Source: Bacillus pumilus (GTDB lineage Bacteria > Bacillota > Bacilli > Bacillales > Bacillaceae). Taken from it: a DNA stretch of 64,000 bases. A model generated the notes under the pieces. That model made no database searches and was not told the origin of the DNA. It saw only the letters and a list, made by a program, of their open reading frames with translations. Location: contig NZ_CP101833.1 of assembly GCF_024498355.1 (NCBI RefSeq), positions 1,531,001-1,595,000 on the forward strand, read 5' to 3'. Of this stretch, positions 31,475-43,736 are shown in pieces. Every line of letters begins with the position of its first letter. Positions within the stretch are counted from its first letter, which is position 1. Position numbers and translations under genes: made by a program.

Positions 31475-31498
31475 AAAACAATAGAGGAGCGGTCTGAA

Positions 31499-31960
31499 AT
31501 GAGTACAGATATCAAAACTGGCGAAAAGATGATTGTGTTTATCGTAAACAAAAAAGAATACGCCATTTCAGTATCAGAAGTAAAGTCCATTGAAAAATGG
31601 CAGCAGCCGACAAGAATTCCTGGCGTTGCCCCTTATATATGCGGCGTCATTAATCTGCGCGGTGTGGTGACACCTGTCATCGACCTTAGGGTTAGACTTG
31701 GATCAACTGACAACGAGATTACAGATGAAACTAGAATGATTATTGTGCAAGTTGGTGACATTGAAGTCGGCTGGGTTGTTGATGAAGCAAATGATGTCAT
31801 TACAGTCCATCAGGAAGAAGTAGAATCTTCTCCTGATTCAGCTGAAAAAGAAGGACAATCATGGGTGATAGGTATCATTAAGCATGATCAGCGTCTATTT
31901 AATATCATTCATGCTGGTGCTGTCCTCGACAATAGCGTTCAAGATGCACCTGTTCATTAA
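31499..31960 (+). CDS. cheW: Chemotaxis coupling protein CheW
   Basis: Couples CheA to chemoreceptors, 153 residues, single CheW domain. PTRIPGVAPYICGVINLRGVVTPV is conserved in two adjacent pieces. Preceded by AGAGGAGCGG; 12 bases before cheC. Confidence 0.97.
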   Translation: MSTDIKTGEKMIVFIVNKKEYAISVSEVKSIEKWQQPTRIPGVAPYICGVINLRGVVTPVIDLRVRLGSTDNEITDETRMIIVQVGDIEVGWVVDEANDVITVHQEEVESSPDSAEKEGQSWVIGIIKHDQRLFNIIHAGAVLDNSVQDAPVH

Positions 31961-31972
31961 GGGGGATGTGAA

Positions 31973-32599
31973 ATGAACATTTTCAGTGAAATAAAAGATG
32001 AACAGTTAGATGTATTAAGAGAGGTAGGGAATATCGGAGCAGGCCATGCAGCGTCTGCTCTTGCCAACCTATTAGATCGCAAAATAGATATGGCTGTTCC
32101 TTTTGTCAAAGTTCTCTCGTTTGAAGATTTAATGGATTTTTTTGGCGGTGCAGATCTTCCAGTTGCAAGCATTTTCCTGCGAATGGAAGGAGATTTATCC
32201 GGCTCCATCTTTTTCATTATGCCGTTTGAGCAAGCAGAGCAATTTGTAAGAGAGCTTGTACAGGATCCAGCGTTTGATATTGATACCATTCATGAACACG
32301 TGCTAGGGACGTCAGCACTTCATGAGCTAGGAAATATTTTAGCAGGCTCTTATTTATCAGCCCTTGCCGATCTAACAAAATTGAAGCTTTACCCAAGTGT
32401 TCCAGATGTCACTCTCGATATGTTCGGTGCTGTCATTAGTGAAGGGTTAATGCAGTTCAGTCCTCTCGGCGATCAGGCAATTGTGATTGATACATCCATT
32501 TTTGATGATCAAAATAAGCAAGAGCTGAAAGGAAATATGTTTCTATTACCAGACTTTGAATCGTTTGACAAACTGTTCAAAGCATTAGGTAACCTATAA
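31973..32599 (+). CDS. cheC: CheY-P phosphatase CheC
   Basis: 208 residues with two pseudo-symmetric phosphatase active sites: EVGNIGAGHAASAL near the N-terminus and SALHELGNILAGSYL in the middle. CheC dephosphorylates CheY-P and binds CheD, whose gene follows with a one-base overlap (TAATG). Confidence 0.96.
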   Translation: MNIFSEIKDEQLDVLREVGNIGAGHAASALANLLDRKIDMAVPFVKVLSFEDLMDFFGGADLPVASIFLRMEGDLSGSIFFIMPFEQAEQFVRELVQDPAFDIDTIHEHVLGTSALHELGNILAGSYLSALADLTKLKLYPSVPDVTLDMFGAVISEGLMQFSPLGDQAIVIDTSIFDDQNKQELKGNMFLLPDFESFDKLFKALGNL

Positions 32600-33099
32600 T
32601 GAACGTGCAGATTCCGGCAGTTGTAAAGGTTGGTATAGCGGATGTTCAGCTTGTGAAAACACCGGACCGTATTCGGACATCCGGTCTTGGTTCTTGCGTA
32701 GGTCTTGTCCTGTTTGACCAAGAGAAAAAGCTGGCAGGTCTTGTCCATGTCATGCTTCCAGACTCATCCCTTGCAAAAGGGGCGGTGGAGAACTTGGCCA
32801 AATATGCAGATACAGGTGTCAAGCATACAATTGATCTGCTCCTAAAAGAAGGAGCGCGCAAACATGCGCTAAAGGCGAAACTTGCTGGTGGCGCGGAAAT
32901 GTTTAAGTTTAAGTCAACCAATGATTTGATGAGAATTGGACCTAGAAACGTATCAGCTGTTAAAGAACATCTGTCTCTTCATCATATCCCGATCATTAGT
33001 GAGGACACGGGCGGGAATAATGGACGTACGATTGAATTCGATCCGCTTACGACGGAGCTTGAGATCCGCACTGTGAAGCATGGCATTATGAAGATATAA
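32599..33099 (+). CDS. cheD: Chemoreceptor glutamine deamidase CheD
   Basis: 166 residues. The Cys-His pair is visible in GLGSCVGLVLFD and LAGLVHVMLP. CheD deamidates receptors, activates CheA-bound receptors and stimulates CheC. Start overlaps the cheC stop. Confidence 0.96.
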   Translation: MNVQIPAVVKVGIADVQLVKTPDRIRTSGLGSCVGLVLFDQEKKLAGLVHVMLPDSSLAKGAVENLAKYADTGVKHTIDLLLKEGARKHALKAKLAGGAEMFKFKSTNDLMRIGPRNVSAVKEHLSLHHIPIISEDTGGNNGRTIEFDPLTTELEIRTVKHGIMKI

Positions 33100-33123
33100 C
33101 TAAGGAAGTATAGGGGGAGAAAG

Positions 33124-33891
33124 ATGCAATCCTTAAATTACGAAGATCAGGCGCTATGGGCTAGATGGAAAGAGTGGAAGGACCCAGCTGCTGGAGATGA
33201 TCTTATGCGCCGCTATATGCCGCTCGTCACATATCATGTTGGAAGAATTTCCATCGGTCTCCCGAAGTCAGTGCATAAAGAAGACTTGATCAGTCTAGGG
33301 ATGCTCGGTTTATATGATGCCCTTGAAAAATTTGACCCCGGAAGAGATCTGAAGTTTGATACATATGCATCCTTCAGAATCCGCGGAGCCATCATCGACG
33401 GTCTTCGTAAAGAGGACTGGCTGCCTCGTACATCAAGAGAAAAAACAAAAAAAGTAGAAGCGGCTATTGAAAAACTTGAACAGCGTTATTTGCGAAATGT
33501 GACAGCGACAGAGGTTGCCGAGGAACTCGGCATGAGTGAACAGGATGTTGTCACAACGATGAATGAAGGTTTCTTTGCGAATTTGCTCTCAATCGACGAG
33601 AAGCTGCATGATCAAGAAGACGGAGAAAACGTCCAAGTCATGATTCGCGACGAAAAGTCTGTGACACCTGAGGAGAAAATGCTGAAAGATGAATTAATTG
33701 AACAGCTTGCTGAAAAGATTACTGAGCTTTCGGAAAAAGAAAAGCTTGTGATCAGTCTTTTCTATAAAGAAGAACTGACATTAACGGAAATCGGTCAAGT
33801 GCTCAATTTATCCACCTCGCGCATTTCACAAATTCATTCGAAGGCATTGTTCAAGCTTAAGCATCTGCTTGATAAAGCCATTCAATCTTAA
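33124..33891 (+). CDS. sigD: Flagellar sigma factor SigD (sigma-28)
   Basis: Directs late flagellar, autolysin and chemoreceptor genes; 255 residues. Regions 2 (FDTYASFRIRGAIIDGLR), 3 (ATEVAEELGMSEQDV) and 4 (LTEIGQVLNLSTSRISQIHSKAL) are clear. As in B. subtilis it is near the 3' end of the operon, where transcript abundance influences the motile/sessile cell-fate decision. Confidence 0.98.
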   Translation: MQSLNYEDQALWARWKEWKDPAAGDDLMRRYMPLVTYHVGRISIGLPKSVHKEDLISLGMLGLYDALEKFDPGRDLKFDTYASFRIRGAIIDGLRKEDWLPRTSREKTKKVEAAIEKLEQRYLRNVTATEVAEELGMSEQDVVTTMNEGFFANLLSIDEKLHDQEDGENVQVMIRDEKSVTPEEKMLKDELIEQLAEKITELSEKEKLVISLFYKEELTLTEIGQVLNLSTSRISQIHSKALFKLKHLLDKAIQS

Positions 33892-33912
33892 AGAGTTAGT
33901 GAGTGAAAAAAT

Positions 33913-35338
<1,426 letters not shown>

Positions 35339-35345
35339 CCTATTC

Positions 35346-35387
35346 AAAAGGTGATAAGAGGGAAATGCCTTTTATCACCTTTTTTTC
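35346..35387 (+). terminator. Intrinsic terminator between rpsB and tsf
   Basis: AAAAGGTGATAA pairs with TTATCACCTTTT around a 13-base loop and is followed by a T run. No strong promoter is evident before tsf, so it probably attenuates rather than blocks read-through. Confidence 0.85.
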
Positions 35388-35429
35388 ACCTAGTAATCCG
35401 TGTTTTAACATAGAAGGAGGAAATGTAAA

Positions 35430-36311
35430 ATGGCAATTACTGCTCAATTAGTTAAAGAACTGCGTCAAAAAACGGGTGCAGGTATGATGGACTGTAAAAA
35501 AGCGTTAACAGAAACTGATGGTGACATCGACAAAGCAATCGATCTTCTAAGAGAAAAAGGAATCGCAAAAGCTGCGAAAAAAGCAGACCGTATTGCGGCA
35601 GAAGGATTAACTCTTATCAAAACTGACGGCAACACAGGCGTTATCCTAGAAGTGAACTCTGAGACTGATTTCGTTGCGAAAAACGAAGGATTCCAAACAC
35701 TTCTTAACGAACTTGCTGATCATTTACTTGCTGCTAAACCTGCAACAATTGAAGAAGCTCATGCTTCTAAAATGGAAAACGGTTCAACAGTTGAAGAGCA
35801 TATCACATCTGCAATTGCGAAAATCGGAGAGAAAATCACTCTACGTCGTTTCTCTGTCATCACGAAAGAAGATAACGCAGCATTCGGTTCTTACTTGCAC
35901 ATGGGCGGACGCATCGGTGTATTAGCGGTTCTTAACGGAACAACTGATGAAGAGCTTGCAAGAGACATTGCAATGCACGTTGCTGCTGTAAATCCTAAAT
36001 ATATTTCTCGTGACCAAGTGTCAGAAGAAGAAGCAAACCGTGAGCGCGAAGTATTAACGCAGCAAGCACTTCAAGAAGGAAAGCCTGAAAACATCGTAGC
36101 TAAAATGGTAGAAGGCCGTCTAAACAAATTCTTCGAAGAAATTTGCTTACTTGACCAAGCGTTCGTTAAAAACCCAGATGAAAAAGTGAAACAAGTTGTA
36201 GGTGCGAAAAACGCAACTGTTCAAACTTATGTTCGCTACGAAGTGGGCGAAGGTATCGAAAAGCGTCAAGACAACTTTGCTGAAGAAGTGATGAGCCAAG
36301 TGAAAAAATAA
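35430..36311 (+). CDS. tsf: Translation elongation factor Ts
   Basis: Nucleotide-exchange factor for EF-Tu, 293 residues. N-terminal UBA-like domain with [16 protein letters not shown] and the core motif ETDFVAKNE. Excellent AGGAGGAAA ribosome-binding site. Confidence 0.98.
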   Translation: MAITAQLVKELRQKTGAGMMDCKKALTETDGDIDKAIDLLREKGIAKAAKKADRIAAEGLTLIKTDGNTGVILEVNSETDFVAKNEGFQTLLNELADHLLAAKPATIEEAHASKMENGSTVEEHITSAIAKIGEKITLRRFSVITKEDNAAFGSYLHMGGRIGVLAVLNGTTDEELARDIAMHVAAVNPKYISRDQVSEEEANREREVLTQQALQEGKPENIVAKMVEGRLNKFFEEICLLDQAFVKNPDEKVKQVVGAKNATVQTYVRYEVGEGIEKRQDNFAEEVMSQVKK

Positions 36312-36338
36312 TGTTTGAAAAGCTCTCTGGGGCTTTTT

Positions 36339-36371
36339 TAGGGAGCACAAGCACTGTGTTCCCTATTTTTT
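36339..36371 (+). terminator. Intrinsic terminator after tsf
   Basis: TAGGGAGCACA and TGTGTTCCCTA form an 11-bp stem (one G-T pair) with a 5-base loop and a following six-T run. A smaller AAAAGCTC/GGGCTTTT hairpin lies just before it. Confidence 0.9.
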
Positions 36372-36383
36372 AGAGGATATTGA

Positions 36384-36412
36384 TTTACAAAAGGCGGTTT
36401 CTTACGCATAAT
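36384..36412 (+). promoter_or_regulatory. Probable sigma-A promoter for pyrH
   Basis: TTTACA (36384-36389) and CATAAT (36407-36412), 17-base spacing, immediately after the tsf terminator and 34 bases before the pyrH start. Confidence 0.65.
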
Positions 36413-36445
36413 AAGAGACGGTATAGTTTACACTTGGAGGTTATC

Positions 36446-37168
36446 ATGAGCAAACCGAAATATAATCGCATTGTACTGAAGCTAAGTGGCGAAGCACTAG
36501 CAGGTGATGCTGGAAATGGAATTAACCCAACTGTCATTCAATCAATTGCAAAGCAAGTAAAAGAAATTGCAGAACTTGATGTTGAAGTTGCAGTCGTTGT
36601 AGGCGGAGGAAACCTTTGGCGCGGTAAGACAGGCAGTGACTTAGGAATGGACCGGGCAACAGCAGACTACATGGGCATGCTTGCAACAGTGATGAATTCA
36701 CTGGCGTTACAGGACAGCCTAGAAACGCTTGGTATTCAGTCTAGAGTACAAACCTCTATCGAAATGAGACAGGTTGCAGAGCCATACATAAGAAGAAAAG
36801 CGATCCGTCATCTTGAGAAGAAACGTGTCGTGATTTTTGCTGCAGGTACTGGTAATCCTTATTTCTCTACAGATACAACTGCAGCACTTCGTGCAGCAGA
36901 AATTGAAGCAGATGTCATTTTAATGGCGAAAAATAATGTAGATGGTGTCTACAGTGCTGATCCTCGTACAGATGCGGATGCAGTAAAATATGATAAGCTT
37001 TCATATCTTGATGTACTAAAAGAAGGGCTTGCTGTAATGGATTCTACTGCGTCCTCATTATGTATGGACAATGACATTCCATTAATCGTATTCTCCATTA
37101 TGGAAGAAGGAAATATTAAACGTGCCGTAAATGGCGAATCAATCGGAACGATCGTGAGGGGGAAATAA
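36446..37168 (+). CDS. pyrH: Uridylate kinase
   Basis: Phosphorylates UMP to UDP; 240 residues, amino-acid-kinase fold. [13 protein letters not shown] at the N-terminus and [11 protein letters not shown] are the signature elements. The ATG follows GGAGG by 6 bases; the upstream in-frame extension to 36380 covers the promoter and is rejected. Confidence 0.98.
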   Translation: MSKPKYNRIVLKLSGEALAGDAGNGINPTVIQSIAKQVKEIAELDVEVAVVVGGGNLWRGKTGSDLGMDRATADYMGMLATVMNSLALQDSLETLGIQSRVQTSIEMRQVAEPYIRRKAIRHLEKKRVVIFAAGTGNPYFSTDTTAALRAAEIEADVILMAKNNVDGVYSADPRTDADAVKYDKLSYLDVLKEGLAVMDSTASSLCMDNDIPLIVFSIMEEGNIKRAVNGESIGTIVRGK

Positions 37169-37169
37169 C

Positions 37170-37727
37170 GTGTCAAAAGAAGTGTTGAACCAAACAAAAG
37201 AAAAAATGGAAAAAGCCGTTCAAGCATACGGACGTGAACTAGCAACTGTTCGCGCTGGTAGAGCAAATGCTTCACTACTAGATAAAGTGACAGTTGATTA
37301 TTACGGTGCACAAACACCACTCAACCAAATTGCGTCAATTACAGTGCCAGAAGCACGTATGCTGATTATCACACCTTACGATAAAACAGCGATCGGTGAT
37401 ATCGAAAAAGCGATCCAAAAGTCTGATCTTGGCATCACGCCAACAAGTGACGGAAATGTGATCCGCATTGCGATCCCTGCGCTAACAGAAGAAAGACGTA
37501 AAGAGCTTGTGAAAGTTGTGAAAAAATACTCTGAAGAAGCAAAAGTAGCTGTTCGTAACGTTCGTCGTGATGCAAACGATGATTTGAAAAAGCTTGAGAA
37601 AAATGGGGAGATCACTGAAGATGAACTAAGATCATCTACAGAGGATGTTCAAAAATTGACAGATGAATATGTCGCTAAAATTGACGACGTGACGAAAGAT
37701 AAAGAAAAAGAAATCATGGAAGTTTAA
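37170..37727 (+). CDS. frr: Ribosome recycling factor
   Basis: Splits post-termination ribosomes with EF-G; 185 residues. Begins with GTG one base after pyrH, with GAGGGGG upstream. [17 protein letters not shown] and [13 protein letters not shown] are family motifs. Confidence 0.98.
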   Translation: MSKEVLNQTKEKMEKAVQAYGRELATVRAGRANASLLDKVTVDYYGAQTPLNQIASITVPEARMLIITPYDKTAIGDIEKAIQKSDLGITPTSDGNVIRIAIPALTEERRKELVKVVKKYSEEAKVAVRNVRRDANDDLKKLEKNGEITEDELRSSTEDVQKLTDEYVAKIDDVTKDKEKEIMEV

Positions 37728-37761
37728 GAAAAAACTATGTACAATAGATAATAGTGAAAAG

Positions 37762-37791
37762 ACCCTCTTCATGTTTACAGGGGGTTTTTTT
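37762..37791 (+). terminator. Intrinsic terminator after frr
   Basis: ACCCTCT pairs with AGGGGGT (one G-T pair) around a 10-base loop, followed by a seven-T run. A possible promoter for uppS (TTGTTA, 16 bases, TATTAT) starts right at the end of the T run. Confidence 0.75.
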
Positions 37792-37856
37792 GTTAATACT
37801 GTTGATGACTATATTATTAGCGGGAACGCAACCTTTTTGGGTGATGGAGGAATCTC

Positions 37857-38639
37857 ATGCTCAATATACTCAAAAATTGGAAGAATCAGCAAACAGCAGC
37901 TTCCAACTTAGAAAGCCTGACAAAAGAAGACATATTAAATGGAGAAATTCCTGAACATATCGCCATTATCATGGATGGGAACGGAAGATGGGCGAAAAAA
38001 CGCGCTCTTCCACGGGTAGCAGGACATCATGAAGGAATGAAAGTCGTCAAGCGCATGACAAAGCTTGCAAATGAGCTGAATGTCAAAGTGCTGACTTTGT
38101 ATGCTTTTTCTACGGAAAATTGGAAACGTCCAAAACTAGAAGTAGACTTTTTAATGAAGCTTCCTGAAGAATTTTTAAACATCTATCTGCCTGAACTCAT
38201 CGAGGAAAATGTTCGTGTGCGCTTAACAGGTGATCCAGACGGCCTCCCGCAGCATACAAAAAGAGCGGTAGAGAACGCAGTGAAGAGTACGGTGAATAAT
38301 AACGGACTCGTTTTAAACTTTGCGCTCAATTATGGAGGGCGAACAGAAATCGTCTCAGCATGCAGACAAATTTCTGAAAAAGTCAAAGAAGGTAAGCTTA
38401 GAGCAGAAGACATCACAGAAGAGATGTTTTCAGCTTATTTAATGACAGAATCTCTTCAAGATCCGGATTTGCTTATTCGCACGAGTGGAGAAATTAGATT
38501 AAGCAACTTTATGCTTTGGCAAATTGCGTACAGCGAGTTTGTCTTTACGGATGTGCTTTGGCCTGACTTTTCTGATGAGCATCTTATAGGCGCTATCGGA
38601 GAGTACCAGCGTCGCGGCCGGAGGTTCGGTGGAATTTAG
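37857..38639 (+). CDS. uppS: Undecaprenyl diphosphate synthase
   Basis: Makes the C55 lipid carrier for cell-wall synthesis by cis-prenyl condensation; 260 residues. HIAIIMDGNGRWAKKR holds the catalytic Asp (D40) and TLYAFSTENWKRP and IRTSGEIRLSNFMLWQ complete the active site. Start MLNILKNWKNQQT matches B. subtilis. Confidence 0.98.
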   Translation: MLNILKNWKNQQTAASNLESLTKEDILNGEIPEHIAIIMDGNGRWAKKRALPRVAGHHEGMKVVKRMTKLANELNVKVLTLYAFSTENWKRPKLEVDFLMKLPEEFLNIYLPELIEENVRVRLTGDPDGLPQHTKRAVENAVKSTVNNNGLVLNFALNYGGRTEIVSACRQISEKVKEGKLRAEDITEEMFSAYLMTESLQDPDLLIRTSGEIRLSNFMLWQIAYSEFVFTDVLWPDFSDEHLIGAIGEYQRRGRRFGGI

Positions 38640-38651
38640 AGGGTGGTGCAG

Positions 38652-39446
38652 ATGAAACAAAGAATTTTGACGGGTGTTTTGGCAGCTGCAGTGTTTTTAT
38701 TTGCTGTTATTTATGGACAGATGCCTTTTACCCTGCTGATTTATTTAATGGGAAGTGTCGCTCTCTTTGAGCTTCTGAGAATGAAAAAGATTTCGATTTT
38801 CAGTTTTCCTGGTATTGTCAGCTTAATATTGCTTTGGCTTTTAATGGGCGGAGAGAATGGTTTCTTCCCGAACGTAGACGCATCAAAAATGCAGATTGCT
38901 TTATTTGCAATCTTAATACTTTTAACTTATACAGTTTTGAGCAAAAACTCTTTCACATTCGATGAGGTTGCTTTTGTTATATTAGCCACATTATATATTG
39001 GCGTCAGTTTCTATTATTTTATCCAAATTAGAGGCTTATATGGCATGAGTGCGATCTTCTTCGCAGCGGTGATTATTTGGTCTACTGACTCAGGTGCCTA
39101 TTTTATTGGGAAATCTATGGGGAAACGAAAGCTTTGGCCAGAGATCAGCCCAAACAAAACAGTAGAAGGATTTATCGGTGGAATCGTCACAGCGGTCGTG
39201 TTGTCACTTGTGTTTCAGGCGGTTACAGGATTTTTGCCATCATATCTGCTTGTTATGTTTATTACGCTTTTGCTAAGTATTTTTGGACAGCTTGGCGACC
39301 TTGTGGAATCTGCTTTAAAGCGTCATTATCACGTGAAGGATTCAGGGACAATACTCCCTGGTCATGGCGGGATTTTGGACAGGTTTGACAGCTTTTTATT
39401 CGTTCTGCCGTTTTTATATTTATTGCTGGCCACATTTGCTAGCTAA
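38652..39446 (+). CDS. cdsA: Phosphatidate cytidylyltransferase
   Basis: Forms CDP-diacylglycerol for phospholipid synthesis; 264 residues, about seven transmembrane helices. The C-terminal signature appears as SALKRHYHVKDSG followed by LPGHGGILDRFDS. ATG 38652 is preferred over GTG 38643/38646, which lie within the GAGGGTGG ribosome-binding site. Confidence 0.96.
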   Translation: MKQRILTGVLAAAVFLFAVIYGQMPFTLLIYLMGSVALFELLRMKKISIFSFPGIVSLILLWLLMGGENGFFPNVDASKMQIALFAILILLTYTVLSKNSFTFDEVAFVILATLYIGVSFYYFIQIRGLYGMSAIFFAAVIIWSTDSGAYFIGKSMGKRKLWPEISPNKTVEGFIGGIVTAVVLSLVFQAVTGFLPSYLLVMFITLLLSIFGQLGDLVESALKRHYHVKDSGTILPGHGGILDRFDSFLFVLPFLYLLLATFAS

Positions 39447-39485
39447 CCTCATAGAAACTTATTGAACGAGAGAAGGAGTGGCAAT

Positions 39486-40637
39486 TTGAAATATATTTCG
39501 CTATTAGGCGCAACAGGATCAATTGGAGAACAAACATTAGATGTGATCAGGCAGCACCATGATAAATTTAAGCTGAAAGCCATGACGTTTGGCAGAAATG
39601 TAGATAAGGCTATTCCTATCATTGAGCGTTTTCAGCCTGAATTCGTCGGGTGTTTAGACGAAGAGACCTATCGCACGCTAAAAAGTCATTCATTTGAATA
39701 CGATGTCAAGATGGCTGCAGGTGATGAAGCCAACATCGAGGCAGCGACCTATGATGCAGTGGACGTTGTGGTCAATGCACTTGTAGGAAGTGTTGGGCTT
39801 GTTCCAACATTAAAGGCCATTGAACAAAAAAAGACGATTGCACTCGCAAATAAGGAAACACTTGTGACAGCTGGTCATATAGTAAAAGAGTACGCCAAAA
39901 AATATGATGTACCTTTACTTCCTGTCGATAGTGAGCACTCCGCTATTTTCCAATGCCTGCAAGGTGAACAAGCTAAAAACATTGAACGTTTAATCGTGAC
40001 AGCTTCAGGTGGTAGTTTCCGAGATAAAAAGCGAACTGAACTTGAAGGTGTTACGGTTGAAGAAGCGCTGAATCATCCGAACTGGTCAATGGGAGCAAAA
40101 ATTACAATTGATTCAGCGACCATGATGAATAAAGGGCTCGAGGTGATCGAAGCGCATTGGTTGTTTGACATACCATATGATCAAATTGATGTGCTGTTAC
40201 ATAAAGAGAGCATGATCCATTCGATGGTAGAATTTCACGACAAAAGCGTCATGGCTCAATTAGGTACACCTGACATGAGAGTGCCCATTCAATATGCACT
40301 CACTTATCCTGACAGGGCGCCATTAAAAGAAGCGAAATCATTGAACCTTTGGGAGATTGGACAACTAAATTTCCAAAAAGCGGATTTTGACAGGTATCGC
40401 TGCTTACATTTTGCTTATGAATCAGGTAAAATAGGAGGGACAATGCCTGCTGTGCTCAATGCAGCAAATGAAATTGCAGTGGATGCATTTCTAAAAGGCA
40501 AAGTGACGTTCCTGCAAATTGAAGAATTGATTGAAAAGGCACTAATTAGACATCATGTGATTTCAAAGCCTAGTTTGCAAGATATCCATGAAGTGGACAA
40601 AGATACACGAAACTTTGTTCAATCAATCCTCACATAA
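39486..40637 (+). CDS. dxr: 1-deoxy-D-xylulose 5-phosphate reductoisomerase
   Basis: First committed enzyme of the MEP isoprenoid pathway; 383 residues. NADPH-binding [12 protein letters not shown] at the N-terminus; metal/substrate region [12 protein letters not shown] and TASGGSFRD. The TTG at 39486 lies 7 bases after GAAGGAG and gives MKYISLLG; the longer frame from 39462 lacks a ribosome-binding site. Confidence 0.97.
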   Translation: MKYISLLGATGSIGEQTLDVIRQHHDKFKLKAMTFGRNVDKAIPIIERFQPEFVGCLDEETYRTLKSHSFEYDVKMAAGDEANIEAATYDAVDVVVNALVGSVGLVPTLKAIEQKKTIALANKETLVTAGHIVKEYAKKYDVPLLPVDSEHSAIFQCLQGEQAKNIERLIVTASGGSFRDKKRTELEGVTVEEALNHPNWSMGAKITIDSATMMNKGLEVIEAHWLFDIPYDQIDVLLHKESMIHSMVEFHDKSVMAQLGTPDMRVPIQYALTYPDRAPLKEAKSLNLWEIGQLNFQKADFDRYRCLHFAYESGKIGGTMPAVLNAANEIAVDAFLKGKVTFLQIEELIEKALIRHHVISKPSLQDIHEVDKDTRNFVQSILT

Positions 40638-40643
40638 GGTGGT

Positions 40644-41909
40644 ATGTTCGTGAATACAGTGATTGCGTTTATTATTATTTTTGGAACGCTCGTTTTTTTC
40701 CACGAGCTTGGCCATTTAATTATGGCGCAGCGCGCGGGTATTTTATGCCGCGAGTTCGCAATTGGTTTTGGGCCGAAGATTTTCTCCTTTAAACGAAAAG
40801 AAACCGTTTATACCATTAGACTTCTACCTATCGGTGGATTTGTCAAAATGGCAGGGGAGGACCCTGAAGTCATTGAAATTAAACCAGGTCATACAGTGGG
40901 ACTCTTATTCAATGAGCAAAATGAAGTAGAAAAAATCATTTTAAATGATAAAGAGAAATATCCTGATGCACTTGTCATCGAGGTCGAGCAGATTGATTTA
41001 GATCATGCCATGAGAATCTCAGGATATGAAGCTGGAAATGAAGATATTCTGACTGGCTACAATGTGAGTCAAACAAGTTTCTATATCGCAGATGGTGAAG
41101 AAATTCAAATCGCACCATACAATCGTCAATTTGGTTCGAAATCGGTATGGCAGCGTATTAAAGCCATCGCAGCTGGTCCGATCATGAACTTTATCCTGGC
41201 ATATGTGATTTTAGTGGCTTTAGGTTTTATTCAAGGTGTAACTGTAGATGATCCTGTGCTCGGTAAGCTCACGAAAGATGGCCGAGCGGCGCAAGCTGGT
41301 CTCATGCAGGGGGATGAAATCGTTTCGATTAACGGGGATAAAATGAATTCTTGGACAGACGTGGTTCAAACGGTTCAAAAAAACCCCGAGAAAAAAATGA
41401 ATGTCGTCATTGACCGAGACGGCAAAGAAAGCAACGTGCAGGTTGTACCAGAAGCTGTGAAAGCAGACGGGAAAAACATTGGCCGTTTTGGGTCATACCC
41501 GCCAACGGAAAATGGATTTTTAAAAGTCATTTCATCTTCGGGAACGACTGTGATATCAACGGCAGGTCTGATCTTAACGAACTTGCAAAAAATTGTCACA
41601 GGACAATTTTCACTAGATATGCTGGCAGGTCCTGTCGGGATCTATGACATGACAGGAGAAGTAGCCAAACAAGGTGTGTTAACATTAATGCAGTTTGCGG
41701 CGTTCCTCAGCATCAACTTAGGAATCGTCAATTTATTACCGATTCCTGCATTAGACGGAGGACGTTTACTTTTCTTATTTGTTGAAGCCATTCGCGGTAA
41801 ACCAATTAATCGTGAGAAAGAAGCACTTGTTGTCTTCATCGGTGTTGCTTTCCTCATGCTGTTAATGCTAGTGGTTACGTGGAACGACATCCAGCGATTA
41901 TTTTTATAA
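40644..41909 (+). CDS. rasP: Site-2 intramembrane zinc metalloprotease RasP (RseP/YluC)
   Basis: Cleaves anti-sigma factors (RsiW), FtsL and signal-peptide remnants within the membrane; 421 residues. HELGH (residues 20-24) near the N-terminus, a PDZ domain in the middle (about 190-270), and LPIPALDGGR near the C-terminus make up the S2P active site. Confidence 0.97.
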   Translation: MFVNTVIAFIIIFGTLVFFHELGHLIMAQRAGILCREFAIGFGPKIFSFKRKETVYTIRLLPIGGFVKMAGEDPEVIEIKPGHTVGLLFNEQNEVEKIILNDKEKYPDALVIEVEQIDLDHAMRISGYEAGNEDILTGYNVSQTSFYIADGEEIQIAPYNRQFGSKSVWQRIKAIAAGPIMNFILAYVILVALGFIQGVTVDDPVLGKLTKDGRAAQAGLMQGDEIVSINGDKMNSWTDVVQTVQKNPEKKMNVVIDRDGKESNVQVVPEAVKADGKNIGRFGSYPPTENGFLKVISSSGTTVISTAGLILTNLQKIVTGQFSLDMLAGPVGIYDMTGEVAKQGVLTLMQFAAFLSINLGIVNLLPIPALDGGRLLFLFVEAIRGKPINREKEALVVFIGVAFLMLLMLVVTWNDIQRLFL

Positions 41910-41918
41910 AAACCAATG

Positions 41919-41954
41919 TCTCTTGTTTCTCATCTTGGGAAACAAGAGTTTTTG
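41919..41954 (+). terminator. Probable terminator between rasP and proS
   Basis: CTCTTGTTT pairs with AAACAAGAG around an 11-base loop, followed by TTTTTG. The short T tract suggests partial termination. Confidence 0.7.
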
Positions 41955-41989
41955 TGAGAAGTCCTATTTCATAAATGAGGTGTAACGAC

Positions 41990-43687
41990 ATGAGACAATC
42001 CCTGACTTTCATTCCAACTCTTCGAGAGGTGCCGGCAGATGCTGAGGCAAAAAGTCATCAGCTATTAGTAAGAGCTGGATTCATTAGACAAAATACAAGT
42101 GGAATCTATCACTACCTGCCGCTGGCTCATAAAGTGATCCAGCATATTCAATCCATTGTTCGCAAGGAAATGGAAAAGGCAGGAGCAGCTGAGCTGTTAA
42201 TGCCAGTGCTGCAGCAAGCAGAAATGTGGCAAGAGTCAGGAAGATGGTATACATACGGTCCAGAACTCATGCGTATGAAAGATCGTCATGGCCGCGAGTT
42301 CGCGCTTGGCCCAACGCACGAAGAAGTGATCACATCACTAGTACGCAGTGAAGTGAAATCGTATAAGAAGCTTCCTTTGACACTTTATCAAATTCAATCA
42401 AAATTCCGCGATGAACAAAGACCTCGTTTTGGACTGCTGCGCGGACGTGAATTTATTATGAAGGATGCTTACTCATTCCACTCTTCACCAGAAAGTCTTG
42501 ATGACACATACAACAAAATGTTTACGGCTTACTCTAATGTGTTCGCCAAAGTGGGTCTTAATTTTAGACCAGTCATTGCAGATTCTGGTGCAATGGGAGG
42601 AAAAGATACGCATGAGTTCATGGCGCTGTCAGAAGTAGGAGAAGATACAATCGCTTATTCTGATACTTCTTCTTATGCAGCGAACATTGAAATGGCTGAG
42701 GCTGTGTATCAAGGAGAAGAAGCAAATCCTGCGGACTTTAAAGAACTTGAAAAAATACACACGCCGCAAGTAAAAACGATTCAAGACGTGGCTGCATTTT
42801 TAGAAGTAGCTCCATCGGCATGTATCAAGTCTGTTTTGTTTAAAGCGGATGATGCGTATGTTCTTGTCCTCACTAGAGGTGATCACGAAGTAAATGATGT
42901 GAAAGTAAAGAACTTGGTTGGAGCACAGCTTGTAGAGCTTGCTTCACGTGAAGAAGTGCTAGAAGTCATTGGAACAGAGCCTGGATTTGTTGGACCTGTT
43001 AAGCTAGAAGCAGAAGTAGCTATTTATGCAGACCTCGCTGTAAAAGGAATGACAAATGCAGTTGCAGGTGCAAACGAATCTGATTATCACTATGTCAATG
43101 TCAACGCTGCACGTGATGTATCAGTGAAAGAGTTTACAGATCTTCGCTTGATTCAAGAAGGAGACGCCTCTCCAGACGGAGAAGGCACAATCCAGTTTGC
43201 AAAAGGAATTGAAGTAGGACAAGTCTTTAAGCTGGGCACACGTTATTCTGAGGCCATGGATGCAACGTATCTCGATGAAAATGGACGCGCGCAGCCAATG
43301 ATCATGGGCTGCTATGGCATCGGTATCTCTAGAACCCTTTCAGCTATTGTTGAACAGCATCATGATGATAAAGGCATTATCTGGCCGGAAACCGTTGCGC
43401 CATATGACCTTCATCTCCTTGCCTTAAACATGAAAAATGAAGCACAAAAAGAACTGGCTGAAACGTTATACGAGCGCTTAGAAGATGAGGGCTTTGACGT
43501 ACTTTTTGATGACCGCCAGGAGCGAGCAGGAGTGAAATTTGCAGACAGTGACTTAATTGGCCTGCCAGTTCGCATTAGCTGCGGGAAACGTTCAGAAGAA
43601 GGTATTGTAGAAGTGAAGTTTAGAAAATCAGGTGAATCACATGAAGTATCTGTTGATGAACTGATTTCATTTATACGCCAAGCATAA
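41990..43687 (+). CDS. proS: Prolyl-tRNA synthetase
   Basis: Class II aminoacyl-tRNA synthetase, bacterial type with inserted editing domain; 565 residues. [20 protein letters not shown] is motif 2, and [17 protein letters not shown] is motif 3. The editing domain lies at about 225-405. ATG 41990 follows GAGGTG by 7 bases; an ATG at 41975 precedes the ribosome-binding site. Confidence 0.97.
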   Translation: MRQSLTFIPTLREVPADAEAKSHQLLVRAGFIRQNTSGIYHYLPLAHKVIQHIQSIVRKEMEKAGAAELLMPVLQQAEMWQESGRWYTYGPELMRMKDRHGREFALGPTHEEVITSLVRSEVKSYKKLPLTLYQIQSKFRDEQRPRFGLLRGREFIMKDAYSFHSSPESLDDTYNKMFTAYSNVFAKVGLNFRPVIADSGAMGGKDTHEFMALSEVGEDTIAYSDTSSYAANIEMAEAVYQGEEANPADFKELEKIHTPQVKTIQDVAAFLEVAPSACIKSVLFKADDAYVLVLTRGDHEVNDVKVKNLVGAQLVELASREEVLEVIGTEPGFVGPVKLEAEVAIYADLAVKGMTNAVAGANESDYHYVNVNAARDVSVKEFTDLRLIQEGDASPDGEGTIQFAKGIEVGQVFKLGTRYSEAMDATYLDENGRAQPMIMGCYGIGISRTLSAIVEQHHDDKGIIWPETVAPYDLHLLALNMKNEAQKELAETLYERLEDEGFDVLFDDRQERAGVKFADSDLIGLPVRISCGKRSEEGIVEVKFRKSGESHEVSVDELISFIRQA

Positions 43688-43703
43688 AACGAACAAAAAA
43701 ATG

Positions 43704-43736
43704 AAGGTACCTCCTGTAGAAAAGAGGTACCTTTCT
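43704..43736 (+). terminator. Perfect hairpin between proS and polC
   Basis: AAGGTACCTC and GAGGTACCTT form a perfect 10-bp stem with a 10-base loop, ending TTTCT. It is 17 bases downstream of proS and about 25 bases upstream of the polC start; the T tract is short, so it may be a weak terminator or an mRNA processing/stability element. Confidence 0.6.

Noticed and set aside
37754..37954. Short + strand frame with an apparent hydrophobic, signal-peptide-like N-terminus
   Set aside because: It covers the frr terminator and its T run, then overlaps uppS out of frame; the hydrophobic stretch is the translated T-rich terminator. No ribosome-binding site.
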